From assembly GCF_022662105.1 (NCBI RefSeq), contig NZ_JAKMCP010000003.1, positions 372,001 through 436,000 on the forward strand: a stretch of DNA of 64,000 nt. The letters are read 5' to 3'. Below are positions 44,969 to 54,669 of this stretch, in pieces. The translations under genes and the position numbers were made by a program. Positions within the stretch are counted from its first letter, which is position 1. Every line of letters begins with the position of its first letter. This stretch comes from Aestuariivivens sediminis. Its GTDB lineage: Bacteria; Bacteroidota; Bacteroidia; Flavobacteriales; Flavobacteriaceae. The notes under the pieces are model-generated. The model worked only from the letters and a program-made list of their open reading frames with translations. It searched no databases and was not told the origin of the DNA.

Positions 44969-45916
44969 ATGAATTTATCTGTAGTTATACCGCTGCTCAA
45001 CGAGTATGAGTCCTTACAGGAATTAAATGATTGGATTGTGAAGGTTATGGCAGCCAATCATTTTTCGTATGAAATTATTTTTATTGACGATGGCAGTACG
45101 GATAACTCCTGGCAAATTATTGAAGCTCTTTCTACAGAAAACCCTAACATTAAAGGTATCCGATTTTTAAAGAACTATGGAAAATCGCAGGCGCTGCATG
45201 CGGGGTTTGAAAAGGCACAGGGTGATGTGGTGATAACCATGGATGCCGATTTACAAGATAATCCGGATGAAATCCCTGAACTTTACCGCATGATTGTAAA
45301 TGATGGCTTCGATTTGGTATCGGGATGGAAGAAAAAGCGCTATGACGCCATGCTTTCAAAGAACCTGCCCTCTAAACTATTCAATTGGGCAGCCAGAAAA
45401 ACTTCCGGGGTAAAATTACACGATTTTAATTGTGGTCTGAAAGCCTATAATAAAGAGGTTGTAAAAAATATAGATGTTAATGGGGAAATGCATCGTTATA
45501 TCCCCGTACTCTCAAAAAATGCGGGATTTACCAACATAGGTGAAAAGGTTGTTCTCCACCAGGCAAGAAAATATGGGGAGACCAAGTTTGGCATGGATCG
45601 TTTTATACACGGGTTTCTGGATTTAATAACCATTTGGTTCTTATCGCGTTTCGGTAAACGTCCCATGCATTTATTTGGTGCTTTAGGGGTACTCATGTTT
45701 GCCATTGGTTTTGCTTTTGCCGTTTATTTGGGCATCGATAAATTATTTTTAAATCCAACAGGAAGGCTAATTACACAACGCCCACAGTTTTATCTTGCCC
45801 TGTCAACCATGATTATTGGAACACAGTTTTTTGTTGCTGGTTTTTTAGGCGAAATTATTTTACGTACAAAGGATAGCAAAAAAAGGTATCTCATAAAAAA
45901 TAAGTTGAATTTTTAG
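44969..45916 (+). CDS. GT2 glycosyltransferase, polyprenyl-phosphate type (GtrB/DPM-like)
   Basis: A 315-residue inner-membrane enzyme. The GT-A domain (about 1-225) has VVIPLLNEYESLQEL, IIFIDDGSTDNSW and the metal-binding DADLQDNPDEIPEL. Two C-terminal membrane helices (about 233-252 and 268-292) anchor it. It probably transfers a sugar to undecaprenyl phosphate. The substrate sugar is not readable from the sequence. Confidence 0.9.
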   Translation: MNLSVVIPLLNEYESLQELNDWIVKVMAANHFSYEIIFIDDGSTDNSWQIIEALSTENPNIKGIRFLKNYGKSQALHAGFEKAQGDVVITMDADLQDNPDEIPELYRMIVNDGFDLVSGWKKKRYDAMLSKNLPSKLFNWAARKTSGVKLHDFNCGLKAYNKEVVKNIDVNGEMHRYIPVLSKNAGFTNIGEKVVLHQARKYGETKFGMDRFIHGFLDLITIWFLSRFGKRPMHLFGALGVLMFAIGFAFAVYLGIDKLFLNPTGRLITQRPQFYLALSTMIIGTQFFVAGFLGEIILRTKDSKKRYLIKNKLNF

Positions 45917-45962
45917 TCAAACTATTCCATTTTCTCTCCAGTTTCCTAGAAAATATCAAAAT

Positions 45963-45996
45963 TTGAAAAGTATTATTTTTCAATTGTTTAATTTTG
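45963..45996 (+). promoter_or_regulatory. Promoter of the phosphohexomutase/ABC operon
   Basis: TTG (45963-45965), a 23-base spacer and TAATTTTG (45989-45996), 19 bases before the ATG at 46016. Confidence 0.65.
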
Positions 45997-46015
45997 TACA
46001 TATTTCATAGATATT

Positions 46016-47746
46016 ATGATAAAGATAGAACCAAAAATCCTCGAACGTATAAATACATGGTTAACCCCGGTATTTGATGATGAAACTCAATCGACTATTA
46101 AAGAAAGTATTGCGCACAAGCCAAAGGACATCCAGGAGAGCTTTTATAAGGATCTGGAGTTTGGAACCGGTGGTATGCGTGGTATTATGGGCGTTGGTAC
46201 CAATAGAATCAATAAATATACGCTTGGTAAAAGCACTCAGGGTTTAAGCCTGTATTTAAAAGAACAATTTCCCGATGAAACGCTAAAAACAGTGATTGCC
46301 TACGACTGTAGGCATAACAGTAAAACCTTGGCCAAAGTGGTGGCCGATGTATTTTCCGCCAATGGTATTGAGGTTTTTTTGTTTGAAGATTTACGCCCAA
46401 CACCGGAACTGTCATTTGCACTGAGGCATTTGAATTGCCATTGCGGTATTGTGCTTACCGCATCACACAATCCGCCGGAATACAATGGCTATAAAGTGTA
46501 TTGGCAAGATGGAGGACAATTGGTGCCTCCTCATGATAAGGCCGTAATAGATAGGATAAACGATATCCAATATGCCGACATCAAATTTGAGGCCAATAAT
46601 AAGCTTATCACCTATATCGGAACAGCTGTTGATGAGAAGTTTATTGAAGCCGCTGTTAAAAATGGCTCGGTTGGAGCAACCCAAGAGGCTAAGGACAACC
46701 TTTGCATAGTCTTTACCTCACTGCATGGCACCTCCATTACAGCCGTTCCGGAAACCTTAAAACGTGCCGGGTATAAAAACGTACATATCGTAAAAGAACA
46801 GGAAGTGCCCAATGGTGACTTCCCAACGGTCGAATCCCCGAATCCTGAGGAACCAGCCGCATTAAAAATGGCATTGGAACTCGCTGAAAAAGTGAATGCT
46901 GATATTGTCATTGGAACGGATCCCGATTGTGACCGATTGGGCGTTGCAGTACGTAATAACGAAAACAAACTGCAACTGTTAAATGGCAACCAAACCATGT
47001 TGATGATGACCGATTTCCTGTTGAAACAATGGAAATCTGAGGGCAAAATAAAGGGGAAAGAATTTATTGCCTCTACTATTGTTTCAACACCCATGTTAAA
47101 TAAACTTGCAGAAGCATATGATGTTGAAAGTAAGATTGTATTAACAGGATTCAAATGGATAGCCAAATTAATTAAGGATCATCCCGAACTTCATTTTATT
47201 GGAGGCGGGGAAGAAAGTTTTGGATATATGGTCGGTGATTTTGTTCGCGATAAAGACGCTGTAACATCCACCCTATTGGCTTGCGATATTGCCGCGATCT
47301 CAAAATCAAACGAAAGTTCGTTTTTTAATGAACTCATAAAACTTTATATGAAACACGGCTTCTATAAAGAAAAATTAGTGTCCCTTACCAAAAAAGGTAT
47401 TGAGGGCGCCCAGGAGATTAAGCAGATGATGGTCGACGCCCGTGAAAAGCCTTTTAGCGTAATCAATGGCTCAAAGGTGGTGAAAATTGAAGATTATGAC
47501 ACGTCCATAACCAAAAATAGGGTAACCGGAGAGGAAATCAAACTGGATATTCCTAAATCCAACGTATTGATTTATTATACGGAAGATGGCAGTCAGGTGG
47601 CCTTGAGACCTAGCGGAACAGAACCAAAAATCAAATTTTATGTTAGTGTAAACACGGCGTTACATGCCGTTGAAGCCTTTCATGAAACAGAGGCCCTTCT
47701 GGACGCCAAAGCAGAAGCCATTTTAAAAGACATGAACCTTATTTAA
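46016..47746 (+). CDS. Phosphohexomutase (phosphoglucomutase/phosphomannomutase)
   Basis: A 576-residue alpha-D-phosphohexomutase. Domain 1 has the phosphoserine loop [13 protein letters not shown]; domain 2 the metal loop [10 protein letters not shown]; domain 3 [10 protein letters not shown]; domain 4 the phosphate-binding [12 protein letters not shown]. It interconverts hexose 1- and 6-phosphates for glycogen, cell wall or glycan precursors. Length and loop pattern resemble PgcA of Gram-positive bacteria. Its stop overlaps the start of the ABC transporter gene. Confidence 0.94.
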   Translation: MIKIEPKILERINTWLTPVFDDETQSTIKESIAHKPKDIQESFYKDLEFGTGGMRGIMGVGTNRINKYTLGKSTQGLSLYLKEQFPDETLKTVIAYDCRHNSKTLAKVVADVFSANGIEVFLFEDLRPTPELSFALRHLNCHCGIVLTASHNPPEYNGYKVYWQDGGQLVPPHDKAVIDRINDIQYADIKFEANNKLITYIGTAVDEKFIEAAVKNGSVGATQEAKDNLCIVFTSLHGTSITAVPETLKRAGYKNVHIVKEQEVPNGDFPTVESPNPEEPAALKMALELAEKVNADIVIGTDPDCDRLGVAVRNNENKLQLLNGNQTMLMMTDFLLKQWKSEGKIKGKEFIASTIVSTPMLNKLAEAYDVESKIVLTGFKWIAKLIKDHPELHFIGGGEESFGYMVGDFVRDKDAVTSTLLACDIAAISKSNESSFFNELIKLYMKHGFYKEKLVSLTKKGIEGAQEIKQMMVDAREKPFSVINGSKVVKIEDYDTSITKNRVTGEEIKLDIPKSNVLIYYTEDGSQVALRPSGTEPKIKFYVSVNTALHAVEAFHETEALLDAKAEAILKDMNLI

Positions 47747-49575
47747 TGAATCATTTTTTTAATATTTTAAGGTACGCAAGACCTTATAAACATTTTGCCA
47801 TAGGACACATTATTTCTAATGTGTTTTTTGCTTTATTTGGAGCTTTGTCTTTCGTGGCATTAATACCCATGTTGGATATTTTGTTTGAGAAAAAGGATGA
47901 AGCCTTTCAAATTGTAAAACCGGTTTATCAGGGCCTTAGTAATTTAAAGGATTTTTACAAAGACTATTTGGCCTATCAGTTGAGCATCTATGCCGATGAC
48001 GAGCCACAAAAAGCCCTGCTTTTGGTGGTTGGACTTATCATTTCCCTTTTCCTTTTAAAAAATATATTTGGCTATTTAGCTAATTATTTCATGGTGTTTT
48101 TAAGAAATGGGGTTGTTCGCGATTTAAGGAATGCCGTATATGAAAAAACCATGGCGTTACCACTTTCGTATTTTTCAGAGCAAAGAAAAGGAGACATCAT
48201 GTCGCGAGTTACCAACGATGTATTTACCTTACAATATTCTATGTTGCCCGTTTTAGAGCTGATTGCCCGAGAACCTCTCATGATTATCTTTACGATAATT
48301 ATGATGCTTATCATAAGTTTCAAGCTCACCTTATTCGTTTTTATTTTTATACCATTGTCCGGGTTGATCATTTCGAGAATTGGTAAAAGTTTAAAACGTA
48401 AATCCGACCGTGTACAACGTGAACAAGGAACCATACTGTCTATTTTGGAAGAAACCTTAACCGGCTTACGAATCATTAAGGGATTCAATGCGGAAGAAAA
48501 ATTCACAACGAGATTTTTTGAATCTTCGAACCGCTTTTATCATTTTTCAAATAAATTATTAAACCGTCAAAACCTGGCCTCTCCAACCAGTGAGTTTTTA
48601 GGTATTTTAGTCATTTCCATCTTATTATGGTATGGCGGTCAGTTAGTTTTGGTAGACCATTCCCTTGATGGTGCCTCATTTATTGCCTATATGGGTCTGG
48701 CCTATAATATCATGGTACCTGCCAAGGCCATATCAAGAGGCCTCTATAATATTAAGCAAGGGAATGCGGCAGCCGAACGTATTCAGGAGATTATTGATGC
48801 CGAAAACCCGTTGAAGGATAAAGTGAATGCCATTGAAAAGCTCAGCTTTGATAAAAACATCGTATTCGACCATATTTCTTTTAAGTACGATAAGGAAAAT
48901 GTACTGACCGATTTTTCATTGACTATCCCAAAGGGAAAAACTATTGCTCTGGTGGGACAGTCCGGAAGTGGGAAGTCGACTATTGCCAATCTTATTACCC
49001 GGTTTTATGATGTTAATAAAGGCCATATATTTATTGATGGTGTTGATATTAGAGACTTATCCATACGGTCGCTCAGAGGACTTCTGGGTATCGTTACCCA
49101 AGATGCCCTTCTATTTAACGACAGCATAAAAAATAACCTGAAATTGGGCAATGATGCGGCAACCGACAAGGACATCATTGAAGCCCTTAAAGTGGCCAAT
49201 GCCTGGGAATTTGTCAAAGATCTCGATGGTGTACTGGATTATAATATCGGTGATGCCGGTGCTAATCTGTCAGGAGGTCAGAAGCAGCGTTTAAGCATTG
49301 CCCGTGCTGTATTAAAATCCCCTCCCATCATGGTTTTGGATGAAGCGACATCTGCATTGGACACCGAAAGCGAGCGACTGGTGCAGGAAGCCCTGGAAAA
49401 CATGATGAGAAACAGGACCTCCATCGTTATTGCGCACAGGTTATCCACCATTCAAAATGCAGATACCATCATTGTCCTTCACAAAGGTAAAATAGTAGAA
49501 CAAGGCAAGCATAACGACCTCATTTCTGAGAACGGTGTCTATAAAAAATTAGTGGCCATGCAAAGTTTCGATTAA
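47746..49575 (+). CDS. MsbA-like ABC exporter (fused permease-ATPase)
   Basis: A 609-residue half-transporter. Six membrane helices (about 1-330) precede a nucleotide-binding domain with the Walker A GQSGSGKS, the signature LSGGQKQRLSIARA, the Walker B IMVLDEATSALD and the switch His in VIAHRLST. It probably exports a lipid or lipid-linked molecule. It is translationally coupled to the phosphohexomutase (TAATG). Confidence 0.93.
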   Translation: MNHFFNILRYARPYKHFAIGHIISNVFFALFGALSFVALIPMLDILFEKKDEAFQIVKPVYQGLSNLKDFYKDYLAYQLSIYADDEPQKALLLVVGLIISLFLLKNIFGYLANYFMVFLRNGVVRDLRNAVYEKTMALPLSYFSEQRKGDIMSRVTNDVFTLQYSMLPVLELIAREPLMIIFTIIMMLIISFKLTLFVFIFIPLSGLIISRIGKSLKRKSDRVQREQGTILSILEETLTGLRIIKGFNAEEKFTTRFFESSNRFYHFSNKLLNRQNLASPTSEFLGILVISILLWYGGQLVLVDHSLDGASFIAYMGLAYNIMVPAKAISRGLYNIKQGNAAAERIQEIIDAENPLKDKVNAIEKLSFDKNIVFDHISFKYDKENVLTDFSLTIPKGKTIALVGQSGSGKSTIANLITRFYDVNKGHIFIDGVDIRDLSIRSLRGLLGIVTQDALLFNDSIKNNLKLGNDAATDKDIIEALKVANAWEFVKDLDGVLDYNIGDAGANLSGGQKQRLSIARAVLKSPPIMVLDEATSALDTESERLVQEALENMMRNRTSIVIAHRLSTIQNADTIIVLHKGKIVEQGKHNDLISENGVYKKLVAMQSFD

Positions 49576-49660
49576 TCATCCCATCTCCGGATTTTATCCT
49601 GTATTTCACAAGGTTAAAACCAACGAAACGTTCAAAACAAATAAAGACGTGTAAAAATAA

Positions 49661-49694
49661 AAAAGGATAGAGATTTGGGCATCTATCCTTTTTA
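49661..49694 (+). terminator. Intrinsic terminator of the ABC operon
   Basis: Arms AAAAGGATAG (49661-49670) and CTATCCTTTT (49683-49692) with a 12-base loop and trailing T residues. It lies 85 bases after the stop. Confidence 0.75.
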
Positions 49695-49785
49695 TCGTTC
49701 ATTGTTAGATTTGGGGACAACTAACAACATAAGTAGGTTTCTGTTACAAACATAGTACAAAACCTAGTAGCAAGCAAGAAAAATT

Positions 49786-49817
49786 TGCATTTTATCGCCT
49801 AAATATGCATTTTATCG
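49786..49817. repeat. 12-bp direct repeat upstream of the ECF sigma gene
   Basis: TGCATTTTATCG occurs at 49786-49797 and 49806-49817 with starts exactly 20 bp apart, about 100 bases upstream of the ECF sigma gene at 49918. It may be a regulator-binding pair. Apart from the ABC terminator, nothing else was identified in the gap 49576-49917. Confidence 0.5.
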
Positions 49818-49917
49818 ATTTTTACAAAACTATGTTGTTAATTATCAACCTTTTAAGGATTGCGGTAAATTGCATTTAAACTTTTAATATATTTAGAGGT
49901 CCAATAAGAAAAATTAA

Positions 49918-50460
49918 GTGACTAACGAAGAAGATTTAGTTAAACAGCTGCAATCCCCTATCCATCAAGAAAAAGCCTATAGAGCTTTAGTGCACCTCTA
50001 TAAAGAACGCTTGTATTGGCACATACGACATATCGTGAAGCTGCATGACGATGCCGACGACGTCTTACAAAATACCTTTATTAAGATATTTAAAAATATC
50101 CATAACTTTAAGGGAGATAGTAAATTGTTTTCCTGGATGTATCGCATTGCAACCAATGAAGCCTTAACCTTTATCAGTAAAAAGGCCAACAGATTGCAAA
50201 TTACAAGTGAAGCCGTCCAGCAACGTGCTATTAGCCATTTAAAGTCTGATGTTTATTTTGAAGGAAATGATATCCAATTAAAATTACAAAATGCCATCGC
50301 TACATTGCCGGAAAAACAACAATTAGTATTCAATATGAAATATTTCGAAAATTTAAAATATAAGGATATGGCGATAATTTTAGGGACCAGCGAAGGCGCA
50401 CTTAAAGCATCATACCATATTGCCGTAAAAAAAATTGAAACCTATTTAACTCAAAATTAA
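49918..50460 (+). CDS. ECF-type RNA polymerase sigma factor
   Basis: A 180-residue sigma-70 family protein that begins with GTG. Region 2 has DADDVLQNTFIKIFKNI and region 4 has LKYKDMAIILGTSEGALKASYHIAVKKIE, the DNA-reading helix-turn-helix. It heads a three-gene unit with a membrane protein and a secreted helical protein, as in conserved envelope-stress loci of Flavobacteria. Confidence 0.92.
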   Translation: MTNEEDLVKQLQSPIHQEKAYRALVHLYKERLYWHIRHIVKLHDDADDVLQNTFIKIFKNIHNFKGDSKLFSWMYRIATNEALTFISKKANRLQITSEAVQQRAISHLKSDVYFEGNDIQLKLQNAIATLPEKQQLVFNMKYFENLKYKDMAIILGTSEGALKASYHIAVKKIETYLTQN

Positions 50461-50494
50461 ACTATTAAATAAAAAAAGAGTCTTATTTAATACT

Positions 50495-51007
50495 ATGGGA
50501 AAAAAGCGTATACATCATATCACTGAAACCGGATTTAAAACGCCCAAAGGGTATTTTACGACTTTGGAAGATTCGACTTTAAATCGCATGAAAGCCGGGG
50601 AATTCGTTCGGAATCCTGGTTTTAAAACCCCCGATCACTATTTCAGTACTCTGGAGGATCGGGTTATGGAAAACGTGATCAAAAAAGAAGCTTCACCCGT
50701 TATTTCCATATTCAGTAAACAAAAACTCATCTATGCTTCCAGTATTGCAGCCGCGATAGCATTGCTTCTCATCTGGCCCATTTTTAAAGCCGAATCGAAT
50801 ATCTGGAACCATTTAGATACCGAAACTGTGGAAAATTATTTTATTGAAGAAAATATGGGAACTTATGAGATCGCCACGTTGTTATTGGAAGAAGACATCA
50901 AAGAAGAGGAAATTGTCGATTACCATTTAAACGAAGATCAAATTGAATCGTATTTATTGAACCATACCGAGGTTGAAGATTTAATCCTTGAAAAAAATAA
51001 CTATTAA
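50495..51007 (+). CDS. Membrane protein of the ECF locus, possible anti-sigma
   Basis: A 170-residue protein with a cytoplasmic N-terminal part containing two copies of a 14-residue motif (residues 13-26 and 42-55, GFKTPxxYFxTLED), one membrane helix (about 75-95) and an acidic periplasmic tail. It is 34 bases after the sigma gene. No anti-sigma domain is recognisable; its role as the sigma partner is an inference. Confidence 0.65.
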   Translation: MGKKRIHHITETGFKTPKGYFTTLEDSTLNRMKAGEFVRNPGFKTPDHYFSTLEDRVMENVIKKEASPVISIFSKQKLIYASSIAAAIALLLIWPIFKAESNIWNHLDTETVENYFIEENMGTYEIATLLLEEDIKEEEIVDYHLNEDQIESYLLNHTEVEDLILEKNNY

Positions 51008-51009
51008 CC

Positions 51010-51459
51010 ATGAAACGCTACATTCTTTTCATATTCCTTGTCATTCACTCCTTCAGTAATTATGCTCAACCGAAAAGAGAGCAAATTAAGGCGCTTAAAA
51101 TTTCATTTTTAACCGAAAGGCTGGACCTAACAGCAAAGGAAGCCCAGGAATTTTGGCCTGTTTACAACACCTATGAACAAAATACCATACAAATAAAACA
51201 CAAAGAGCTCAGGAGCATTCGTAGAGAGATTAAAGAAAACCTGGACACGCTTTCCAACGACCGGGCCAATACCTTATTAGACAGATTAATTTCTGCTCAT
51301 GACCAATTGCATAAAGAAAACGAGCTCCTTTTTTCTAAATTAAAAAACATACTCCCTGCTCAAAAAATTTTGTCACTAAAAGTGGCCGAGGAAGATTTTA
51401 ATAGAAAACTTTTCGAACAGTACAAAAGGCATAGACCATCACGTCCTGACAAAGATTAA
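51010..51459 (+). CDS. Secreted helical protein (sensor/Spy-like) of the ECF locus
   Basis: A 149-residue protein with a signal peptide (cleaved near YAQ) and a helical, charged body. The motif LDLTAKEAQEFWPVY resembles the LTxxQ region of Spy/CpxP-like periplasmic proteins. It starts 2 bases after the membrane protein gene. A chaperone or sensor role in the envelope stress response is likely but unproven. Confidence 0.72.
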   Translation: MKRYILFIFLVIHSFSNYAQPKREQIKALKISFLTERLDLTAKEAQEFWPVYNTYEQNTIQIKHKELRSIRREIKENLDTLSNDRANTLLDRLISAHDQLHKENELLFSKLKNILPAQKILSLKVAEEDFNRKLFEQYKRHRPSRPDKD

Positions 51460-51483
51460 AAAGAGCGAAAGCTCTTTTTTTTA
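51459..51483. terminator. Bidirectional terminator
   Basis: Arms AAAAGAGC (51459-51466) and GCTCTTTT (51471-51478) with a GAAA tetraloop, followed by a T-run on the plus strand; the left A-run gives a T-run on the minus strand. It serves both converging genes. Confidence 0.85.
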
Positions 51484-52521
51484 TTCCCTAAAGGTCAACA
51501 TGGATATACGACCTCGGCCCCCGGCATAGGCTGTACTATCATTTAAAAATCGAATGGTGTAAAAGGACGCATCACTTAAATGCTTCCATGAGGTACCGGA
51601 GTCACTGCTGTAATCAATTCCCTGAAATCCAACAGCAACCAATTCTTTTCCTGCGCTACCCGGTACATATTGCACACAGCTTCTATAACCGGGGATCTGG
51701 TCTTTAGCCACCAAATGCCAGGTTTTACCGCCATCCATAGTTCTTATTTTGTTCGCGGCATGGGCATCGGGGTTGGTATAATCACCCCCAATAGCAAAGC
51801 CATTCAAGTCATCATAAAAATCAATGGCATATATTCCTTCAGTATCCTTTTCCTTAACGATAGGCGTATCATAAACCACCCAGGTTTTTCCTTTGTCGGA
51901 GGAATGATAAACGCGTCCGGCCGTTGTGGCTACCCAGGTCTGGTTTCCAACGATTGCAATATTGGTATTACTGGCAGCAAAGGCCCCTTCATGCGCCAAC
52001 CCCTCGGGTAAATCGCGGCATGGGGTTTTCATCCAGGTATTTCCTCCATCTCGAGTTATAATAACGGACAAACACCCATCAACACTATCCCCAATGGCCA
52101 GTCCTTCCAGATCGTTCCAAAAGGTCATGGCATCATAAAAAACGCCATCGGCGATCTCTTTGTAAACGAGTTCCATCTTACCTTCATCTCCCGTTTTAAA
52201 CAACAAAGCCGGGGATGCAATGCTCAGCATAAAAAAATCTTCACCCGTATGGGCCACCGCTCTAAAATGGGGGCGCAGTGAATCTTGTTTTTGTACTGAG
52301 GTCTGCCATAATCCGGTTTTGGGATTGTACAACCCAAATACCCCTCCATTCGCCGCAAAAGTCAAACTTTTGTCATTTAACAATTCAATGGCCCGTATAC
52401 TTAAAAGGGAATCTTCTAAAATAGTATGAATTTCAACTGTATTCATATTCCGCGATACAAATTTATTTTCCTTCCTACAGGAAAAACAGACTACAACTAT
52501 AATTACGATAAAACGTGTCAT
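51481..52521 (-). CDS. BNR/sortilin-like beta-propeller lipoprotein
   Basis: A 346-residue lipoprotein (VVCFSC) with BNR-type repeats (ITRDGGNTWMKT, HSSDKGKTWVV, RTMDGGKTWHLV, YSSDSGTSWKH), the pattern of glycosidase-like or photosystem-assembly (YCF48-type) propellers. There are no sialidase catalytic residues, so it is probably a binding or scaffold propeller. It ends the minus-strand run from the sulfatase gene; a 92-base gap separates it from SCO1. Confidence 0.82.
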   Translation of the reverse strand: MTRFIVIIVVVCFSCRKENKFVSRNMNTVEIHTILEDSLLSIRAIELLNDKSLTFAANGGVFGLYNPKTGLWQTSVQKQDSLRPHFRAVAHTGEDFFMLSIASPALLFKTGDEGKMELVYKEIADGVFYDAMTFWNDLEGLAIGDSVDGCLSVIITRDGGNTWMKTPCRDLPEGLAHEGAFAASNTNIAIVGNQTWVATTAGRVYHSSDKGKTWVVYDTPIVKEKDTEGIYAIDFYDDLNGFAIGGDYTNPDAHAANKIRTMDGGKTWHLVAKDQIPGYRSCVQYVPGSAGKELVAVGFQGIDYSSDSGTSWKHLSDASFYTIRFLNDSTAYAGGRGRISMLTFRE

Positions 52522-52613
52522 TATTTTTTTTTATAAAAATAGAAAAAGCCTCAAGAACTGGCATGAATCCCTGTCAAAAAAAAATCTTATACCAATTTTA
52601 AACTCCGGACCCT

Positions 52614-53246
52614 TTAAATTTCATTCAGCAACACCCTTACATGTCGCTTCAATCGTTCTACATCAACTTCTAATGTCCCATTATAAACGCCACGTATAAA
52701 CCCTTCTTTATCCACTAAAATAAAGTTTTCGGTATGTATAAAACTGCTTTCATCCTGGGTTTTTGTAAAATCTTCATCGGCTAAATACCCCTCCCTCGCT
52801 ATGGAATAAATAGCCCCTTTATCGCCGGTTACCAAATGCCATTTTTTAACATTTACTTGATTCTTTTTTGCATACGTCTTTAGCAGGGGTATGGAATCTT
52901 TCCATGGCATAACGGTATGCGACAGCAATAAAACTGTATCGTTATCGGCATAGGTGTCTTGCAGTTTACCCATATTCTTTGTGAGTTTTGGACATATACC
53001 GGGGCAACTTGTAAAAAAGAAATCGGCTATATAAATTTTACCCTTGAAGGTTTCGTTGGAAATGATACCGCCATTTTGATTCACAAAGGCAAACTGTGGA
53101 ATTTTATGTGCCGCTACTTCCCAGTCGGGCGTAAAATCGGCCGTATTGAAATAAGGTAATTTAAGCGTAACATCTTTAGTTTCGTTGGCTCCATGCTTAC
53201 AAGAAACCAGGATAAATAACATGAGTAGTATCGCTGTAAATTTCAT
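52614..53246 (-). CDS. SCO1/SenC family copper-thioredoxin protein
   Basis: A 210-residue lipoprotein (LVSCKHG) with a thioredoxin-like fold. The copper site is visible: CPGICP and the distal HTENF His. The SCO family matures the CuA site of cytochrome c oxidase or acts as a thiol reductase. I start at the ATG at 53246 where the signal begins; an upstream ATG at 53333 would overlap the neighbour by 23 bases. Its neighbour YHYH is often found with SCO genes. Confidence 0.92.
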   Translation of the reverse strand: MKFTAILLMLFILVSCKHGANETKDVTLKLPYFNTADFTPDWEVAAHKIPQFAFVNQNGGIISNETFKGKIYIADFFFTSCPGICPKLTKNMGKLQDTYADNDTVLLLSHTVMPWKDSIPLLKTYAKKNQVNVKKWHLVTGDKGAIYSIAREGYLADEDFTKTQDESSFIHTENFILVDKEGFIRGVYNGTLEVDVERLKRHVRVLLNEI

Positions 53247-53310
53247 CCTCATGCCTTTACAGTATCCGGAAGGTTCCCGATACCTATCTGGACTGTAAAT
53301 CCATGCATAA

Positions 53311-53880
53311 TTAGTTAAGTTCATCTTGACCACCCTTTACCGTATAACACTTTTTTAAACCGATTAAACCAAACCGTTCGCCATGAACCACATGGTAATT
53401 TGCCTTGATGGTGCCATCTGATTTCCACAAATGCTGAGGTCCGTCCTCTTGCCCCCTCGTATAGTTAAAATAACGATATAATCGACCCGATTTGTACCAT
53501 TCCTTAACAACGCCATGAAATTCTCCCTTTTCATTAAAATGGTATTCAAACTTTGGTCTGCCGTCCTTCCACCACGATTTGTGTATTCCTGTTTTTATCC
53601 CCTTTGTGTAATGGCGTTCTTCCGATAATCTACCATCAGAATACCAGTGCCTCTCAAACCCGATCTTCCGACCATCTTTATATTCAATATCAGATTTAGG
53701 ACTTTCATCTAAATATTTTGAAACCAAATGCCCGGTATAAGGTTTTTTATGATAAAACAAGACCCCATTTTCTAGTTTCAATCCACCATTGGAGGCATCA
53801 ACATAGGACAAAGAGGTATTATCCCGACATGAAAAACACATCAACAACACACCTATTGTATATATCCATTTACTTTTCAA
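53311..53880 (-). CDS. YwqK-like MORN-repeat lipoprotein
   Basis: A 189-residue lipoprotein (signal with MCFSC) with several MORN-like repeats (DGRKIGFERHWYSDGRLSEERHYTKG, DGRPKFEYHFNEKGEFHGVVKEWYKSGRLYRY). Databases often call this a YwqK-family antitoxin, but no toxin is near and the protein is exported, so I do not call it an antitoxin. Function unknown. It abuts the YHYH gene. Confidence 0.8.
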   Translation of the reverse strand: MKSKWIYTIGVLLMCFSCRDNTSLSYVDASNGGLKLENGVLFYHKKPYTGHLVSKYLDESPKSDIEYKDGRKIGFERHWYSDGRLSEERHYTKGIKTGIHKSWWKDGRPKFEYHFNEKGEFHGVVKEWYKSGRLYRYFNYTRGQEDGPQHLWKSDGTIKANYHVVHGERFGLIGLKKCYTVKGGQDELN

Positions 53881-54669
53881 TTACTGTGAAATATTTCCTG
53901 GTACACCATAGTAGCCGTTACCATTTAAATACGGATCTTCACCCGTAATATGATAATGGTAGATACCCTCCGGGAAATCTGGTGTTACAGAGGTATGTCC
54001 ATGATACATATCCAAATCGTCATTCGTTATTGTTATCCCATTTTCAATAGGGCCGTAAACAGGGAAGCCATCGGCCAACAAACCTAAAAAGGCCTCATCC
54101 CCAAATTGTGAGGTCAAAAAGGCAGGTTCTATATGGTAATGATAGATTCCTATACGTTGGGGATGCCCCAACCACTGATCAAAAGAATTGATCTCATTGG
54201 TCAATGGCTCATCAGGTCCGGCATACTGATTGAAAAACACAATTCCATTTCTGGATATTCCAATGGGCCCCAAAGGTGTCGCTTGTTTATTGGACGCCTC
54301 CTCCGGGTGAAGCGGAATGGTAAACATTATATTTTGTGTTCTGATTTCATTTGGGTTTTGTCTCCAACTTGAGTTCGTGCCATTGTAATCTTCATAAAGT
54401 GGGTTGTCGACGGGCCAATACGGGCTGGTGTGGTTTGGCAAATCCTGGGTGGTGAATATTACGGTATTCCCGCTGACCTCATAGGATAAACCTGTACCTT
54501 CAAATTTTAACAAGATAGAACTAATGTCATAGCTTGTTGCTTCATTCCCTTCCTCTTGCTTTTCAGTTACCTGATCATCTCCACCTGAACAAGCAATAAT
54601 GAGCAAAAAAAACAGTGATCCAATTTTAAAAACATATCGAAATACGAGCATATAAATAGATTTTAACAT
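53881..54669 (-). CDS. YHYH-domain lipoprotein
   Basis: A 262-residue lipoprotein (IIACSGG) with the YHYH domain: IGIYHYHIEP, LLADGFPVYGP, DLDMYHGHTSV and EGIYHYHITGEDPY. The His-rich motif may bind metal. The ATG overlaps the stop of the sulfatase gene (TAATG), which supports this start and an operon. YHYH and SCO1 genes recur together in Bacteroidota, which suggests a copper or redox context. Confidence 0.88.
   Translation of the reverse strand: MLKSIYMLVFRYVFKIGSLFFLLIIACSGGDDQVTEKQEEGNEATSYDISSILLKFEGTGLSYEVSGNTVIFTTQDLPNHTSPYWPVDNPLYEDYNGTNSSWRQNPNEIRTQNIMFTIPLHPEEASNKQATPLGPIGISRNGIVFFNQYAGPDEPLTNEINSFDQWLGHPQRIGIYHYHIEPAFLTSQFGDEAFLGLLADGFPVYGPIENGITITNDDLDMYHGHTSVTPDFPEGIYHYHITGEDPYLNGNGYYGVPGNISQ

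Noticed and set aside
46612-47166. 184-codon minus-strand frame
   Set aside because: It is entirely antisense to the well-supported phosphohexomutase and has no family features.
53311-53880. Toxin-antitoxin system
   Set aside because: The YwqK name suggests an antitoxin, but the protein is a lipoprotein with MORN-like repeats and no toxin gene is adjacent.
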